Shown: positions 1-7,450, counted from the stretch's first letter. The stretch: 9,043 bases of DNA from Flavobacteriaceae bacterium (GCA_002401215.1 NVSL01000001.1:66031-75073); one strand, 5' to 3'. Numbers and translations are program-made. The notes: generated from the letters alone by a model not told the origin.

Positions 1-1010
1 ACCATCGTCAAAGCCTCGGATTGCGTTGGGTTTACTTTTCCTGGCATGATAGAAGAACCTGGTTCGTTGGCAGGAATAATCAATTCTCCAATACCAGAAC
101 GAGGGCCAGAAGCCATCATCCGAATGTCGTTGGCAATTTTATTTAGTGATACGGCCAATTGCTTTAATGCACCATGAGTTTCAACAATTGCATCGTGTGC
201 TGCTAGGGCTTCAAATTTATTTTCTGCTGTGATGAATGGATGTCCTGTAAATTCGGCGATATATTTTGCAACCACCACATCGTATCCGGCAGGCGTATTT
301 AATCCAGTTCCAACTGCGGTTCCACCCAAAGCCAGTTCAGATAAATGTTCTAAAGTGTTTTTTAATGCTTTTATTCCGTGATTTAATTGCGACACATATC
401 CAGAAAATTCTTGTCCCAAGGTTAGGGGAGTGGCATCCATTAAATGTGTACGTCCAATTTTTACGACATTTTTAAACTCTTCAGTCTTTTTTTGGAAAGT
501 ATCACGTAGTTTTTCAACTCCTGGGATAGTCGTTTCAACCACCATTTTGTACGCAGCAATGTGCATCCCGGTTGGGAAAGTGTCATTAGATGATTGCGAT
601 TTATTAACATCATCATTCGGCTGAATTGTTTTCTCTCCTTCACCAATTACCTTACCTGCAATTTCGTGCGCTCTGTTGGCAATCACCTCATTGGTATTCA
701 TGTTACTTTGTGTACCAGAACCCGTTTGCCAAATTACTAATGGGAATTGATCATCTAATTTTCCATCTAATATTTCTTCACAAACTTGTGCGATTAAATC
801 TCTTTTGTTAGCAGGTAAAACTCCCAATTCGCAGTTGGCAAAAGCAGCTGCTTTTTTAAGATATGCAAATCCGTAAACAATCTCTAAAGGCATCGAAGCT
901 GATGCGCCGATTTTAAAATTATTACGAGATCTTTCTGTTTGTGCGCCCCAATATTTATCCGCAGGAACCTCAACATTACCCATGGTGTCTTTTTCTATTC
1001 TGAATTTCAT
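1..1010 (-). CDS. fumC: Class II fumarate hydratase, C-terminus cut by window edge
   Basis: This enzyme interconverts fumarate and L-malate in the TCA cycle; it is the iron-independent homotetrameric cytosolic type. The frame is open from the ATG at 1010 to the left edge, giving 336 complete codons. E. coli FumC has 467 residues, so roughly the last 130 are missing. Family landmarks are intact: [13 protein letters not shown] at residues 97-109, SSNDTFPTG at 140-148, GRTHL with the catalytic-region histidine at 186-190, and the superfamily signature [10 protein letters not shown] at 318-327 carrying the active-site serine loop. The ATG at 1010 is preferred over Met10 because the opening [11 protein letters not shown] matches the normal family N-terminus. 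No internal stop or frameshift was seen. It diverges from the small membrane-protein gene at 1266. Aspartase and argininosuccinate lyase share the fold, but the overall sequence reads as fumarase. Confidence 0.97.
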   Translation of the reverse strand, partial: MKFRIEKDTMGNVEVPADKYWGAQTERSRNNFKIGASASMPLEIVYGFAYLKKAAAFANCELGVLPANKRDLIAQVCEEILDGKLDDQFPLVIWQTGSGTQSNMNTNEVIANRAHEIAGKVIGEGEKTIQPNDDVNKSQSSNDTFPTGMHIAAYKMVVETTIPGVEKLRDTFQKKTEEFKNVVKIGRTHLMDATPLTLGQEFSGYVSQLNHGIKALKNTLEHLSELALGGTAVGTGLNTPAGYDVVVAKYIAEFTGHPFITAENKFEALAAHDAIVETHGALKQLAVSLNKIANDIRMMASGPRSGIGELIIPANEPGSSIMPGKVNPTQSEALTM

Positions 1011-1043
1011 GTGTCTATATTTATTGTTTAACAAAGGTCATAT

Positions 1044-1097
1044 GGAACATCTATCTCATCCTCTTTTTAAATACAAAGATTTCATTATAGATGTTTC
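1044..1097. repeat. Imperfect inverted repeat upstream of fumC
   Basis: GGAACATCTAT at 1044-1054 is the inverted counterpart of ATAGATGTTTC at 1087-1097. That gives eleven positions pairing with one G-T wobble, around a 32-base spacer. It lies 34-87 bases upstream of the fumC start, where a regulator could bind or a leader could fold. The long spacer makes a simple dimeric operator less likely, and in such AT-rich DNA the match could be chance. Confidence 0.3.
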
Positions 1098-1107
1098 ATG
1101 TTAGATG
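1080..1107. repeat. Tandem 14-bp direct repeat in the fumC upstream region
   Basis: TTTCATTATAGATG at 1080-1093 is followed immediately by TTTCATGTTAGATG at 1094-1107, identical at 12 of 14 positions. A smaller tandem repeat, TACAAATT twice, lies just beyond at 1122-1137. The rest of the 1011-1265 gap holds the promoter of the small gene and no other recognisable gene. Direct repeats in a divergent intergenic region could be regulator binding sites, but no known motif was recognised. Confidence 0.4.
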
Positions 1108-1207
1108 AATTTTTAATGAATTACAAATTTACAAATTACCCGATAGTTTTATCCGATTTAAGGTGATTATTACTGTTAATTATCGTTAAAAATATTTTAA
1201 AAACTTG

Positions 1208-1239
1208 TTGGAATAAATAAAAAATAAATAGTAGTTTTG
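1208..1239 (+). promoter_or_regulatory. Bacteroidota-type promoter for the small membrane-protein gene
   Basis: TAGTTTTG at 1232-1239 is an exact match to the Bacteroidota -7 consensus TAnnTTTG. A TTG at 1208-1210 sits 21 bases upstream, as expected for the -33 element. Transcription should begin around 1245, leaving a leader of about 20 A-rich bases before the ATG at 1266. Confidence 0.65.
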
Positions 1240-1265
1240 TAGCAACATAAAATAAAACGAATAAA

Positions 1266-1445
1266 ATGTTAGACTTTTCTCAATATTCAGGATTTTTACT
1301 TTTCTTAGCTGTATTTACTACAGGTTTTTGGTTGATGATTTTCTTAGTATCTTTTATAATCCCTTATTGGATTATCGGATATTTAAGAGAAGAATGGAAA
1401 TACAGAAAACAAGACAAGGAAGCAGATGCTGTATTTGAAGAATAG
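1266..1445 (+). CDS. Small membrane protein of 59 residues, unknown function
   Basis: The frame runs ATG 1266 to TAG 1443-1445 and encodes 59 residues. Residues 10-40 are strongly hydrophobic and aromatic (FLLFLAVFTTGFW, then MIFLVSFIIPYWIIGYL), enough for one long transmembrane helix or a tight pair. A charged tail, REEWKYRKQDKEADAVFEE, follows at 41-59. The hydrophobic core followed by Arg/Lys-rich residues suggests the tail faces the cytoplasm. The case for a real gene rests on four features: an exact TAnnTTTG promoter about 27 bases upstream, an A-rich leader, the membrane-protein composition, and an intrinsic terminator about 20 bases after the stop. I do not recognise the family. Divergent transcription from fumC suggests possible shared regulation, but no function can be inferred from that alone. 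Confidence 0.75.
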   Translation: MLDFSQYSGFLLFLAVFTTGFWLMIFLVSFIIPYWIIGYLREEWKYRKQDKEADAVFEE

Positions 1446-1465
1446 TAGCAACTGATAAAATATAT

Positions 1466-1497
1466 AAAGACTCTGAATTTTTCAGGGTCTTTTTTTT
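1466..1497 (+). terminator. Intrinsic terminator of the small membrane-protein gene
   Basis: AAGACTCTGAA (1467-1477) pairs with TTCAGGGTCTT (1481-1491) across a TTT loop. This is an 11-bp stem with one G-U wobble, extendable by an outer A-T pair, running into a T tract to 1497. Its position about 20 bases after the TAG at 1445 makes it a textbook rho-independent terminator for the rightward transcript. Confidence 0.9.
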
Positions 1498-1575
1498 ATG
1501 GTTGATTTTAGGTTTAAATGTTCTCGATACGATTTAAAAAAAAATCACTCGAACTGACGACTACGGAATTCTGTC

Positions 1576-1591
1576 TAATTTTTGTATTTTG
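1576..1591 (+). promoter_or_regulatory. Possible promoter of the aldehyde dehydrogenase gene
   Basis: TAATTTTTG at 1576-1584 and TATTTTG at 1585-1591 each differ by one base of spacing from the -7 consensus TAnnTTTG. They lie 22-37 bases before the ATG at 1613. No convincing TTG -33 element is visible at the right distance. A promoter is expected here because the preceding gene ends in a strong terminator. Confidence 0.35.
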
Positions 1592-1612
1592 CAATATCAA
1601 TAATTTCCTTTT

Positions 1613-2977
1613 ATGCAAAATCTCATACAAGCACAACGAACTTTTTTTAATACGAATGCTACTAAAGATATCAAATTTAGAAAGCAACAATTGCAAAAAC
1701 TTTTTGATGTATTGAAAGAAAATGAGCAGTTGATGTTCGATGCTATTTACACCGATTTTAAAAAATCATCTTTTGATACGTTTACTACCGAATTAGCTTT
1801 GGTGTATAGTGATATTAAAGAAGCAATTAAAAAAGTGGACGATTGGTCGCGTATCAAAAATAAGCGAACGAACATGCTCAATTTTCCTGCAAAAAGTTAT
1901 GTGATTCCTGAGCCTTTGGGAGTGTCGTTAGTAATTGGTGCATGGAATTATCCGTATCAATTATCATTTGCTCCTGCGGTTTCTGCGATTGTTGCGGGGT
2001 GTACGGTTGTGTTAAAACCGAGTGAGATTCCGGAGAATACGAGTAAGGTGATGGCGAAGATAATCAATGATAATTTTGCTCCAGAATTTTTTAAAGTGGT
2101 TGAAGGTGGAGTAGAGGCTACTACTGAATTACTCAAGCAACAATTTGATAAAATTTTCTTTACAGGAAGCACCACTGTCGGCAGAATAGTATATCAAGCG
2201 GCAGCAAAACATTTGACTCCGGTAACGTTGGAATTGGGAGGTAAGAGTCCCGCATTTATAACTGCAAATGCCAATTTAAAAATTGCTGCAAAGCGATTGG
2301 TTTGGTCAAAATTTTTAAATGCAGGACAAACCTGTATTGCTCCAGATTATTTAATAGTTCATAAAAGTATAAAAGATGAATTTTTGAATTTATTGAAAAC
2401 TGAAATAGAAAATTCACATTTTGATCCTGATAATAAAAACTATGTTCAGATTGTAAATAGGAAGAATACGGAACGCTTGGTCAAACTAATTGATTCTAAA
2501 AAAGTTGTTTTTGGTGGTGATTATAATTTGGAAGAAAGAATAATTAGTCCAACTATTTTAGACAATATCACATTTGAAGACAAGATTATGGAGGAAGAGA
2601 TTTTTGGTCCAATCCTCCCGATTATTTATTATGATGATTTGGATGCAATTGTAGCAAAAGTAAAACAACTTCCGAAACCCTTGTCTTGCTATGTGTTTAC
2701 AAAAAGCAAGTCAGCAAAGAATAAAATTTTGAATGAGATATCTTTTGGAGGAGGTTGTATCAATGAAGCTGTGATGCACTTATCAAACCCCAATTTTGGG
2801 TTTGGTGGCGTGGGAGATAGCGGGATGGGATCGTATCATGGCGAAGAAGGATTCAAAGCTTTTTCGCATTATAAAAGTATTTTAGACAAGCCAACTTGGA
2901 TAGAGCCAAACCTGAAATACTATCCACAGACATCACTAAAACTAAAACTAATCAAGTTGTTTTTTGGACTGAAATAA
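1613..2977 (+). CDS. NAD(P)-dependent aldehyde dehydrogenase, class 3 type
   Basis: The 454-residue protein oxidises aldehydes to carboxylic acids with NAD(P)+; its physiological substrate cannot be read from the sequence. Catalytic landmarks are all present: Asn112 in GAWNYPYQ, the cofactor-loop motif FTGSTTVG at 183-190, the general-base Glu207 in LELGGKSP, the nucleophile Cys241 in GQTCIAPDY, and EIFGPI at 329-334. The length, the NYPYQL motif and the short N-terminus fit the ALDH3 branch (fatty or aromatic aldehydes) rather than the roughly 500-residue ALDH1/2 branch. The C-terminal tail, about residues 440-454, is basic and hydrophobic (LKLKLIKLFFGLK). It might touch the membrane, but it is too short for the anchor found in some animal ALDH3 enzymes. 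The gene appears monocistronic, with a terminator upstream and a convergent gene three bases downstream. Confidence 0.93.
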   Translation: MQNLIQAQRTFFNTNATKDIKFRKQQLQKLFDVLKENEQLMFDAIYTDFKKSSFDTFTTELALVYSDIKEAIKKVDDWSRIKNKRTNMLNFPAKSYVIPEPLGVSLVIGAWNYPYQLSFAPAVSAIVAGCTVVLKPSEIPENTSKVMAKIINDNFAPEFFKVVEGGVEATTELLKQQFDKIFFTGSTTVGRIVYQAAAKHLTPVTLELGGKSPAFITANANLKIAAKRLVWSKFLNAGQTCIAPDYLIVHKSIKDEFLNLLKTEIENSHFDPDNKNYVQIVNRKNTERLVKLIDSKKVVFGGDYNLEERIISPTILDNITFEDKIMEEEIFGPILPIIYYDDLDAIVAKVKQLPKPLSCYVFTKSKSAKNKILNEISFGGGCINEAVMHLSNPNFGFGGVGDSGMGSYHGEEGFKAFSHYKSILDKPTWIEPNLKYYPQTSLKLKLIKLFFGLK

Positions 2978-2980
2978 AAA

Positions 2981-3664
2981 CTATTCGGTTGGTTTTACTT
3001 CTAAATTAGACAAGGCATCTTTTGCTAAAATAAACTCAGGAAACAATTGCATCGCTTTTTCAAAGCTTTCTTTTGCTGCCGTTTTATTCTCAAGATTCTG
3101 CTCTGTCAATCCTTTTAAATAAATAATTGCAGCTTTTAAAGGTACCGGTTGATTGTAATTTTTATTGATTGGAAAGCTGATGTTTTCTTTGCCGCTATCT
3201 GGTAAAGCATTTGCTTTTTTAACAGCTGCATACGCTTCATCAAACTTATTCACTTGAAAATATAAGGCTGCTACTTTATACGCATGAAAATTATTATTTG
3301 TGACACTCAATAGTTTTTCAAAACGAGTAATTGCTTTGTCATAAGCTCCTAATGATTCAACTGAAAAAGCACTCATTTCTAACAACTCAACATTATTAGG
3401 ATTATTTTTCAACGCATCTTCAGTCGCTAAAAAGCATGACAAATAGCTACGTCTGTTAAAATATAAATATGCTAAACTATCTTTGTATGCACTTTTTTCT
3501 CCTTCTAAAGCGATGATATTATACATCATATTTGTAGCCGTAGATTGATCGCCATAGATTAAAGCTTGTTTTAATTTTTTCTTTTCAAGTTCAACTTGAT
3601 TCGAATTTTGAGCAATTGATGAAAATGCGATAAAAAGAGCAAAGAAGAAAAATATATTTTTCAT
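2981..3664 (-). CDS. Secreted tetratricopeptide-repeat protein
   Basis: The 227-residue protein starts with a short signal peptide: MKN, then a Phe-rich core, then SSIAQ, with likely cleavage after Ala18 leaving Gln at the new N-terminus. The mature part is helical, with about four TPR-like units near residues 61-91, 93-125, 126-152 and 176-213. The clearest are YDKAITRFEKLL, FDEAYAAVKKANALP and KTAAKESFEKAMQLFPE. TPRs usually mediate protein contacts, so it is probably a periplasmic scaffold; no catalytic domain is visible. The start at 3664 gives a proper signal peptide. Its TAG is separated by three bases from the stop of the converging aldehyde dehydrogenase gene. It lies downstream of the copper genes on the same strand but has its own likely promoter, so membership of that operon is doubtful. 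Confidence 0.85.
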   Translation of the reverse strand: MKNIFFFFALFIAFSSIAQNSNQVELEKKKLKQALIYGDQSTATNMMYNIIALEGEKSAYKDSLAYLYFNRRSYLSCFLATEDALKNNPNNVELLEMSAFSVESLGAYDKAITRFEKLLSVTNNNFHAYKVAALYFQVNKFDEAYAAVKKANALPDSGKENISFPINKNYNQPVPLKAAIIYLKGLTEQNLENKTAAKESFEKAMQLFPEFILAKDALSNLEVKPTE

Positions 3665-3693
3665 TGTATTTATATTTAAGGTTTTATGAGCTG

Positions 3694-3701
3694 CAAAAAT
3701 A
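3694..3701 (-). promoter_or_regulatory. Likely -7 promoter box of the TPR gene
   Basis: Read leftward, 3701-3694 is TATTTTTG, an exact match to TAnnTTTG, 29 bases upstream of the start codon. No TTG is found 19-21 bases further upstream; that place is taken by the long inverted repeat at 3702-3744. The missing -33 box could mean that transcription depends on an activator, or that the box is not used. Confidence 0.45.
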
Positions 3702-3744
3702 TCAAATTATGTGAATCTATCGATGAAAGATTCACATAATTTGA
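3702..3744. repeat. Perfect 17-bp inverted repeat with 9-base spacer
   Basis: TCAAATTATGTGAATCT at 3702-3718 is exactly inverted as AGATTCACATAATTTGA at 3728-3744. The spacer ATCGATGAA itself contains the palindrome ATCGAT. In RNA it would form a 17-bp hairpin after the lipoprotein gene stop at 3777. Read leftward, the stem is followed by TATTTTTG, a weak T tract, so it may act as a terminator. It also abuts the -7 box of the TPR gene and so could be an operator. The TGTGA/TCACA parts recall CRP half-sites, but they are 17 bases apart instead of 6. Confidence 0.85.
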
Positions 3745-3776
3745 AGTATAATATTTATAAAAAAAAATGGATTTTA

Positions 3777-4286
3777 CTAGTGAGATGCTTTTCTAATATT
3801 TCTAGAAGAAGAATGTGTTTTGGTAATTTTCCAAACGCCATCAATCTTTTTTAAATCAGAAGTTGCAACTCCTTTCTTTTTAATAATTCTTGGTTCAGCA
3901 CCTTCATCTACTTTTATATCAATAGTATAAATATAGGTTTCAGTAACAAATGCAAAAGGCATGTCTACAGTAACATCAATGGTATAATCAGAAAAAATAA
4001 AGCTATTAAAATGCACTAATTCAGGTCCTAAATGATGACCGAGATAATTTTCGAAAGTTCCTTCGCTTCCACCAGATTCAAACACAGTAGCTTCTTTAGT
4101 AAACAATTCTAAAGTACCTTCGGTAGTTAAATTTTGAATAGCATCTTTATAGCTTTTCATTACGGATGTTACACTTGCAGTTTCTGCTGCAACATCTACA
4201 ACAACTTCTTTTGGGGCTTCGCTACAGCTAAAAACTATGGTCATTGTTACTAATAATAATGCAATCGATTTAAAATAGGTTTTCAT
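3777..4286 (-). CDS. NTF2-like (SnoaL/DUF4440-type) lipoprotein
   Basis: The 169-residue protein has a lipoprotein signal peptide with lipobox VFSC and lipidated Cys21, so it should be anchored in the cell envelope. Residues about 36-160 resemble the NTF2-like/DUF4440 cone-shaped fold. A helix with SVMKSYKDAIQN is followed by LFTKEATVFESGGSEG, a strand-rich middle, and the usual closing DGVWKITKTHSSSR. The stretch HHLGPELVHF at 84-93 supplies several possible metal ligands (His84, His85, Glu89, His92). The fold serves enzymes and binding proteins alike, so no reaction is assigned. It starts 58 bases after the copper ATPase stop on the same strand. That AT-only-looking gap shows no clear promoter or terminator, which suggests cotranscription and a role in periplasmic copper handling. 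The ATG at 4286 gives the complete signal peptide. Confidence 0.8.
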   Translation of the reverse strand: MKTYFKSIALLLVTMTIVFSCSEAPKEVVVDVAAETASVTSVMKSYKDAIQNLTTEGTLELFTKEATVFESGGSEGTFENYLGHHLGPELVHFNSFIFSDYTIDVTVDMPFAFVTETYIYTIDIKVDEGAEPRIIKKKGVATSDLKKIDGVWKITKTHSSSRNIRKASH

Positions 4287-4344
4287 AATTTTGATTTTAT
4301 TTGGTTAGTTATTTTTTAAAAATACGATTTAACTTTTAGGTGAA

Positions 4345-6828
4345 TCATTTTAAAGAAACTTTTTTCAATCGCAATGCATTTGCAATTACTGAGACAGAAC
4401 TAAAGCTCATCGCCAAAGCAGCAATCATCGGTGAGAGTAGAATTCCGAATACAGGAAACAGTAATCCTGCGGCTACTGGAACACCTAAAACATTGTAAAT
4501 AAATGCAAAAAATAAATTTTGTTTGATATTTTTCATTACCGCTTTACCGAGGTTAATTGCTTTTACAATCCCTAATAAATCTCCTTTCACCAAAGTTACT
4601 TCGCTACTTTCAATAGCAACATCAGTACCGGTTCCCATTGCAATTCCGATATTAGATTGCGCTAGGGCAGGAGCGTCGTTAATTCCGTCACCAGCCATGG
4701 CAACTATTTTGCCTTCGGCTTGTAATTTTTCAATCACTTTTAATTTATCTTCTGGCAAACATTCTGCTTTAAAACTTGATAAATGTAATTGATCTGCCAC
4801 ATATTTAGCTGTGAGTTTGTTATCACCTGTAAGCATAATAACTTCAATCCCTTCTTTTTGAAGTTGCGCTATTGCTTCTTTACTTGTTTCTTTAATCGCA
4901 TCAAAAATAGTGACATATCCTTCTACTTTTCCATCAACCGAAATATAGGAAACTGTTTTTCCTTCTTCTTGTTTAGAAATTACCTTATTATTTATAGCAT
5001 CAGAAATAACGGCATTTACCTGTTCCATTAATTTTTTGTTTCCTAAGGCGATTTGTTTTCCATCAACATTTCCGATGACACCTTTTCCCATAACAGCCTC
5101 AAAATTCTCCGAACTTTTAAGATTGACTTTATTTTCTTTTCCGAATTTTACAACAGCTTCTGCCAATGGGTGCTCGCTATATTGATTTAGCGATGCGATG
5201 TACATTAGTAAATTTTCATCAAAAAGACCGTTACTATTAATTACATTTTCTACGGATGGTTTGCCCTCGGTTATCGTTCCAGTTTTATCGGTGATTAAGA
5301 CATCAACCTTATTTAAATTTTCTAAAGCTTCTGCATTTTTGATAAGGACTCCGTTTTGAGCTCCTTTACCAACACCCACCATTACGGACATTGGAGTTGC
5401 CAATCCTAAGGCGCACGGACACGCAATAATTAAGACTGCAATTGCATTTACAAATGCATACACCATCCGGTCTTCTTCTGGCCCTAATTGATACCAAACG
5501 ATAAAGGTGATGATCGAAATTAAAATGACAATAGGAACAAAATATTTTGAAATTTTATCTGCCATTTTTTGAATTGGCGCTCTAGATCTACTTGCAGAGT
5601 TCACCATTTGAATGATTTGAGAAAGTAAGGTTTCGGATCCTACTTTTTCGGCAACCATCACAAATGATTTTGTTCCGTTAATAGTTCCAGAGCTTACTTT
5701 ATCATCAACAGTTTTGTCAACCGGAATAGGCTCTCCTGTAATCATGCTTTCATCAATATGACTGTGACCTTCGGTGATTTTACCATCCACAGGAATTTTA
5801 TCTCCAGGTTTTACGCGCAATAAATCACCTTTATTTATATCGTGAATTGAAATCACTTTATCACCTTCAGAAGTTACCAAAGTAGCTTCAGTAGGGGCTA
5901 ATTTTAGTAGTTCTTTGATTGCTCCACTTGTTTGACTGTGTGCTTTTGCTTCTAATAATTGCCCTAATAAAACCAAGGTTAAAATTACAGTTACTGCTTC
6001 GAAATAAACGAAAACAGTTCCGCTTTCTGTTTTAAATTGATCAGGAAATAAATCTGGAAAAAAGAGTGCAACCAAACTAAATAACCAAGCAACTCCTGAG
6101 CCAATACCAATTAATGTAAACATGTTTAAATTCCATGTAACAATAGATTTATAAGCTCTTTCAAAAAACATCCAACAGGTGTAAAACACGACTGGAATTG
6201 ACAAAGCAAGTTGAATATAGTTCCAAGTGTGTTGCGAAAATAATTGACCTAAAGGATTCCCTGGAATTATCTCTGCCATTGCAATAATAAAAATTGGAAC
6301 TGTAAATAATACCGATATTTTCATCTTATACAACAACTTTTGATAGGTCTTATCTTCTTCGCTATCGGTGGGCTCCATCGGAATTAAATCCATTCCACAA
6401 ATTGGGCAAGCACCGGGACCGTCTTTAATTACCTCGGGATGCATCGAGCAGGTGTATTGCACTGAAGTAACTAATTTTGGCTGCTCAACCAAGTCCATTC
6501 CGCAAACAGGACATCCTACTTGAGAAGTGTAGGTTTTTTCTCCTTCACAATGCATAGGGCAGTAAAACACTCCATTTCCATCTACAGGTTTCTTAGCTTC
6601 AACATGCTTTTCATGCCCCGGCATTTCTATTGTATAATGTAATCCTGCTTTTAATAAGGTTTCTTGTAACTTTTCTAAAGACACATGCGATGTCATTTCA
6701 ATAACAACTTCTTCATTCTTTAAATCAGCAATTACATTCGTAACTTCTTTTAAATTGCTTAAGGCACTTTCTGTATTGGCTTTGCAACCATTACAAGTCA
6801 TTCCGGTAATTTTATAGGTGTGTTTCAT
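4345..6828 (-). CDS. copA: Cu(I)-exporting P1B-type ATPase
   Basis: The 827-residue inner-membrane pump uses ATP to export Cu(I), possibly also Ag(I), from the cytoplasm. Order of parts: an HMA domain with MTCNGC (Cys12, Cys15); two heavy-metal-binding modules, CPMHCEG...CPVCGMDL at 90-113 and CSMHPEV...CPICGMDL at 127-148; then eight predicted membrane helices. Catalytic motifs are complete: TGE at 364-366, the transport-site CPC at 470-472, phosphorylated Asp514 in DKTGT, SEHP at 551-554, TGDN at 667-670 and GDGINDAP at 713-720. YN at 778-779 and MSFSS at 807-811 are the further ligand motifs of the Cu(I) subgroup P1B-1, against zinc or cadmium transport. It follows the channel gene after 89 bases (6829-6917), in which I see no clear promoter or terminator. 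The ATG at 6828 yields a full HMA domain. Confidence 0.96.
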   Translation of the reverse strand: MKHTYKITGMTCNGCKANTESALSNLKEVTNVIADLKNEEVVIEMTSHVSLEKLQETLLKAGLHYTIEMPGHEKHVEAKKPVDGNGVFYCPMHCEGEKTYTSQVGCPVCGMDLVEQPKLVTSVQYTCSMHPEVIKDGPGACPICGMDLIPMEPTDSEEDKTYQKLLYKMKISVLFTVPIFIIAMAEIIPGNPLGQLFSQHTWNYIQLALSIPVVFYTCWMFFERAYKSIVTWNLNMFTLIGIGSGVAWLFSLVALFFPDLFPDQFKTESGTVFVYFEAVTVILTLVLLGQLLEAKAHSQTSGAIKELLKLAPTEATLVTSEGDKVISIHDINKGDLLRVKPGDKIPVDGKITEGHSHIDESMITGEPIPVDKTVDDKVSSGTINGTKSFVMVAEKVGSETLLSQIIQMVNSASRSRAPIQKMADKISKYFVPIVILISIITFIVWYQLGPEEDRMVYAFVNAIAVLIIACPCALGLATPMSVMVGVGKGAQNGVLIKNAEALENLNKVDVLITDKTGTITEGKPSVENVINSNGLFDENLLMYIASLNQYSEHPLAEAVVKFGKENKVNLKSSENFEAVMGKGVIGNVDGKQIALGNKKLMEQVNAVISDAINNKVISKQEEGKTVSYISVDGKVEGYVTIFDAIKETSKEAIAQLQKEGIEVIMLTGDNKLTAKYVADQLHLSSFKAECLPEDKLKVIEKLQAEGKIVAMAGDGINDAPALAQSNIGIAMGTGTDVAIESSEVTLVKGDLLGIVKAINLGKAVMKNIKQNLFFAFIYNVLGVPVAAGLLFPVFGILLSPMIAALAMSFSSVSVIANALRLKKVSLK

Positions 6829-6917
6829 AATCTTAGATTTTTGAGATGTAAAGTTCCCTTTTAATTAGAATTTATATGTGCATTATTTGGGTTGATATTT
6901 ATAAAATTTAGCAAATT

Positions 6918-7448
6918 TTATTTATTTCTAAAATATTTAGAAAAAACAAAAACCATCATTATAAATGCCGAAATCATTTCGAAAACAGTAATTAATTTTG
7001 CTACTGGAGCGATTGGCGCAATATCTCCATACCCCACTGTTGTGAAAGTTACGACACTAAAATACAATACGTTTGAAAAACGTGAAACTACAGGTTGGCC
7101 ATATTGTATGCCAGAAAAAGCCTCGGTATAAATCTCTGATATGCATAAATAATCCATCGCAAATGAGAATACGATTATGGTTATTATTGCACCTAATAAA
7201 AGTAACATGTGGTTGAATGAATGGTTGTCTTCTATTAAAACATCTAGTTTTTTAAAAGTATGACTTACCAAATAATAAATTTTAGCAATTGAAAATAACA
7301 CGACAACACTTGCCCATAAATTTGGATTACCTTGATGACCCCAGACATTCATTATCATAAAAAAAGCAATTATCAATCCCATCAAAAAAATAAATTCTTT
7401 GGTAAGGCTAATGATTATTTTAATTTTAGATAGTGCGTTGTTTTTCAT
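6918..7448 (-). CDS. Small potassium-channel-like membrane protein
   Basis: The 176-residue protein carries the K+ selectivity filter TVGYGD at 137-142, preceded by the pore helix VLYFSVVTFT, as in the Ion_trans_2 family. Predicted helices are near 19-36, 44-62, 81-101 and 149-170. The last two flank the pore, and the first two form an extra N-terminal pair. No voltage-sensor arginine ladder, RCK/TrkA nucleotide-binding domain or cyclic-nucleotide domain is present, and the C-terminus stops just after the last helix (KYFRNK). K+ conduction is inferred from the filter; four copies would form the pore. The ATG at 7448 begins two bases after the stop of the multicopper oxidase gene, so translation is probably coupled. 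Why a K+ channel sits between an oxidase and a copper pump is not evident. Confidence 0.88.
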   Translation of the reverse strand: MKNNALSKIKIIISLTKEFIFLMGLIIAFFMIMNVWGHQGNPNLWASVVVLFSIAKIYYLVSHTFKKLDVLIEDNHSFNHMLLLLGAIITIIVFSFAMDYLCISEIYTEAFSGIQYGQPVVSRFSNVLYFSVVTFTTVGYGDIAPIAPVAKLITVFEMISAFIMMVFVFSKYFRNK

Positions 7449-7450
7449 TT

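Noticed and set aside
266..811. Open frames of 61-69 codons inside the fumarase gene, on both strands
   Set aside because: They overlap a clearly coding, conserved frame, have no promoter or recognisable protein features, and are expected shadows.
1514..1715. Short frames on both strands across the start of the aldehyde dehydrogenase gene
   Set aside because: They overlap its promoter region and N-terminus; their composition reflects AT-rich non-coding DNA rather than a protein.
3710..3736. CRP-type site (TGTGA...TCACA) within the inverted repeat
   Set aside because: The half-sites are 17 bases apart, whereas the CRP site needs 6.
4303..4330. TATTTTTTAAAAATA palindrome between the ATPase and lipoprotein genes as an operator or terminator
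   Set aside because: It is low-complexity AT sequence of a kind expected by chance here, with no stable stem and no consensus promoter box.
4523..5031. Two adjoining rightward frames of 80-89 codons opposite the copper ATPase
   Set aside because: They are antisense to the conserved nucleotide-binding domain and have no independent support.
6925..6943. TTTCTAAA-ATA-TTTAGAAA hairpin at the end of the channel gene as a terminator
   Set aside because: The stem is only 8 bp and nearly all A-T, lies within the last codons, and is not followed by a T tract in the direction of transcription.
6892..7131. A 79-codon rightward frame opposite the channel gene
   Set aside because: It is antisense to the pore region with the intact TVGYGD filter and shows no family features.
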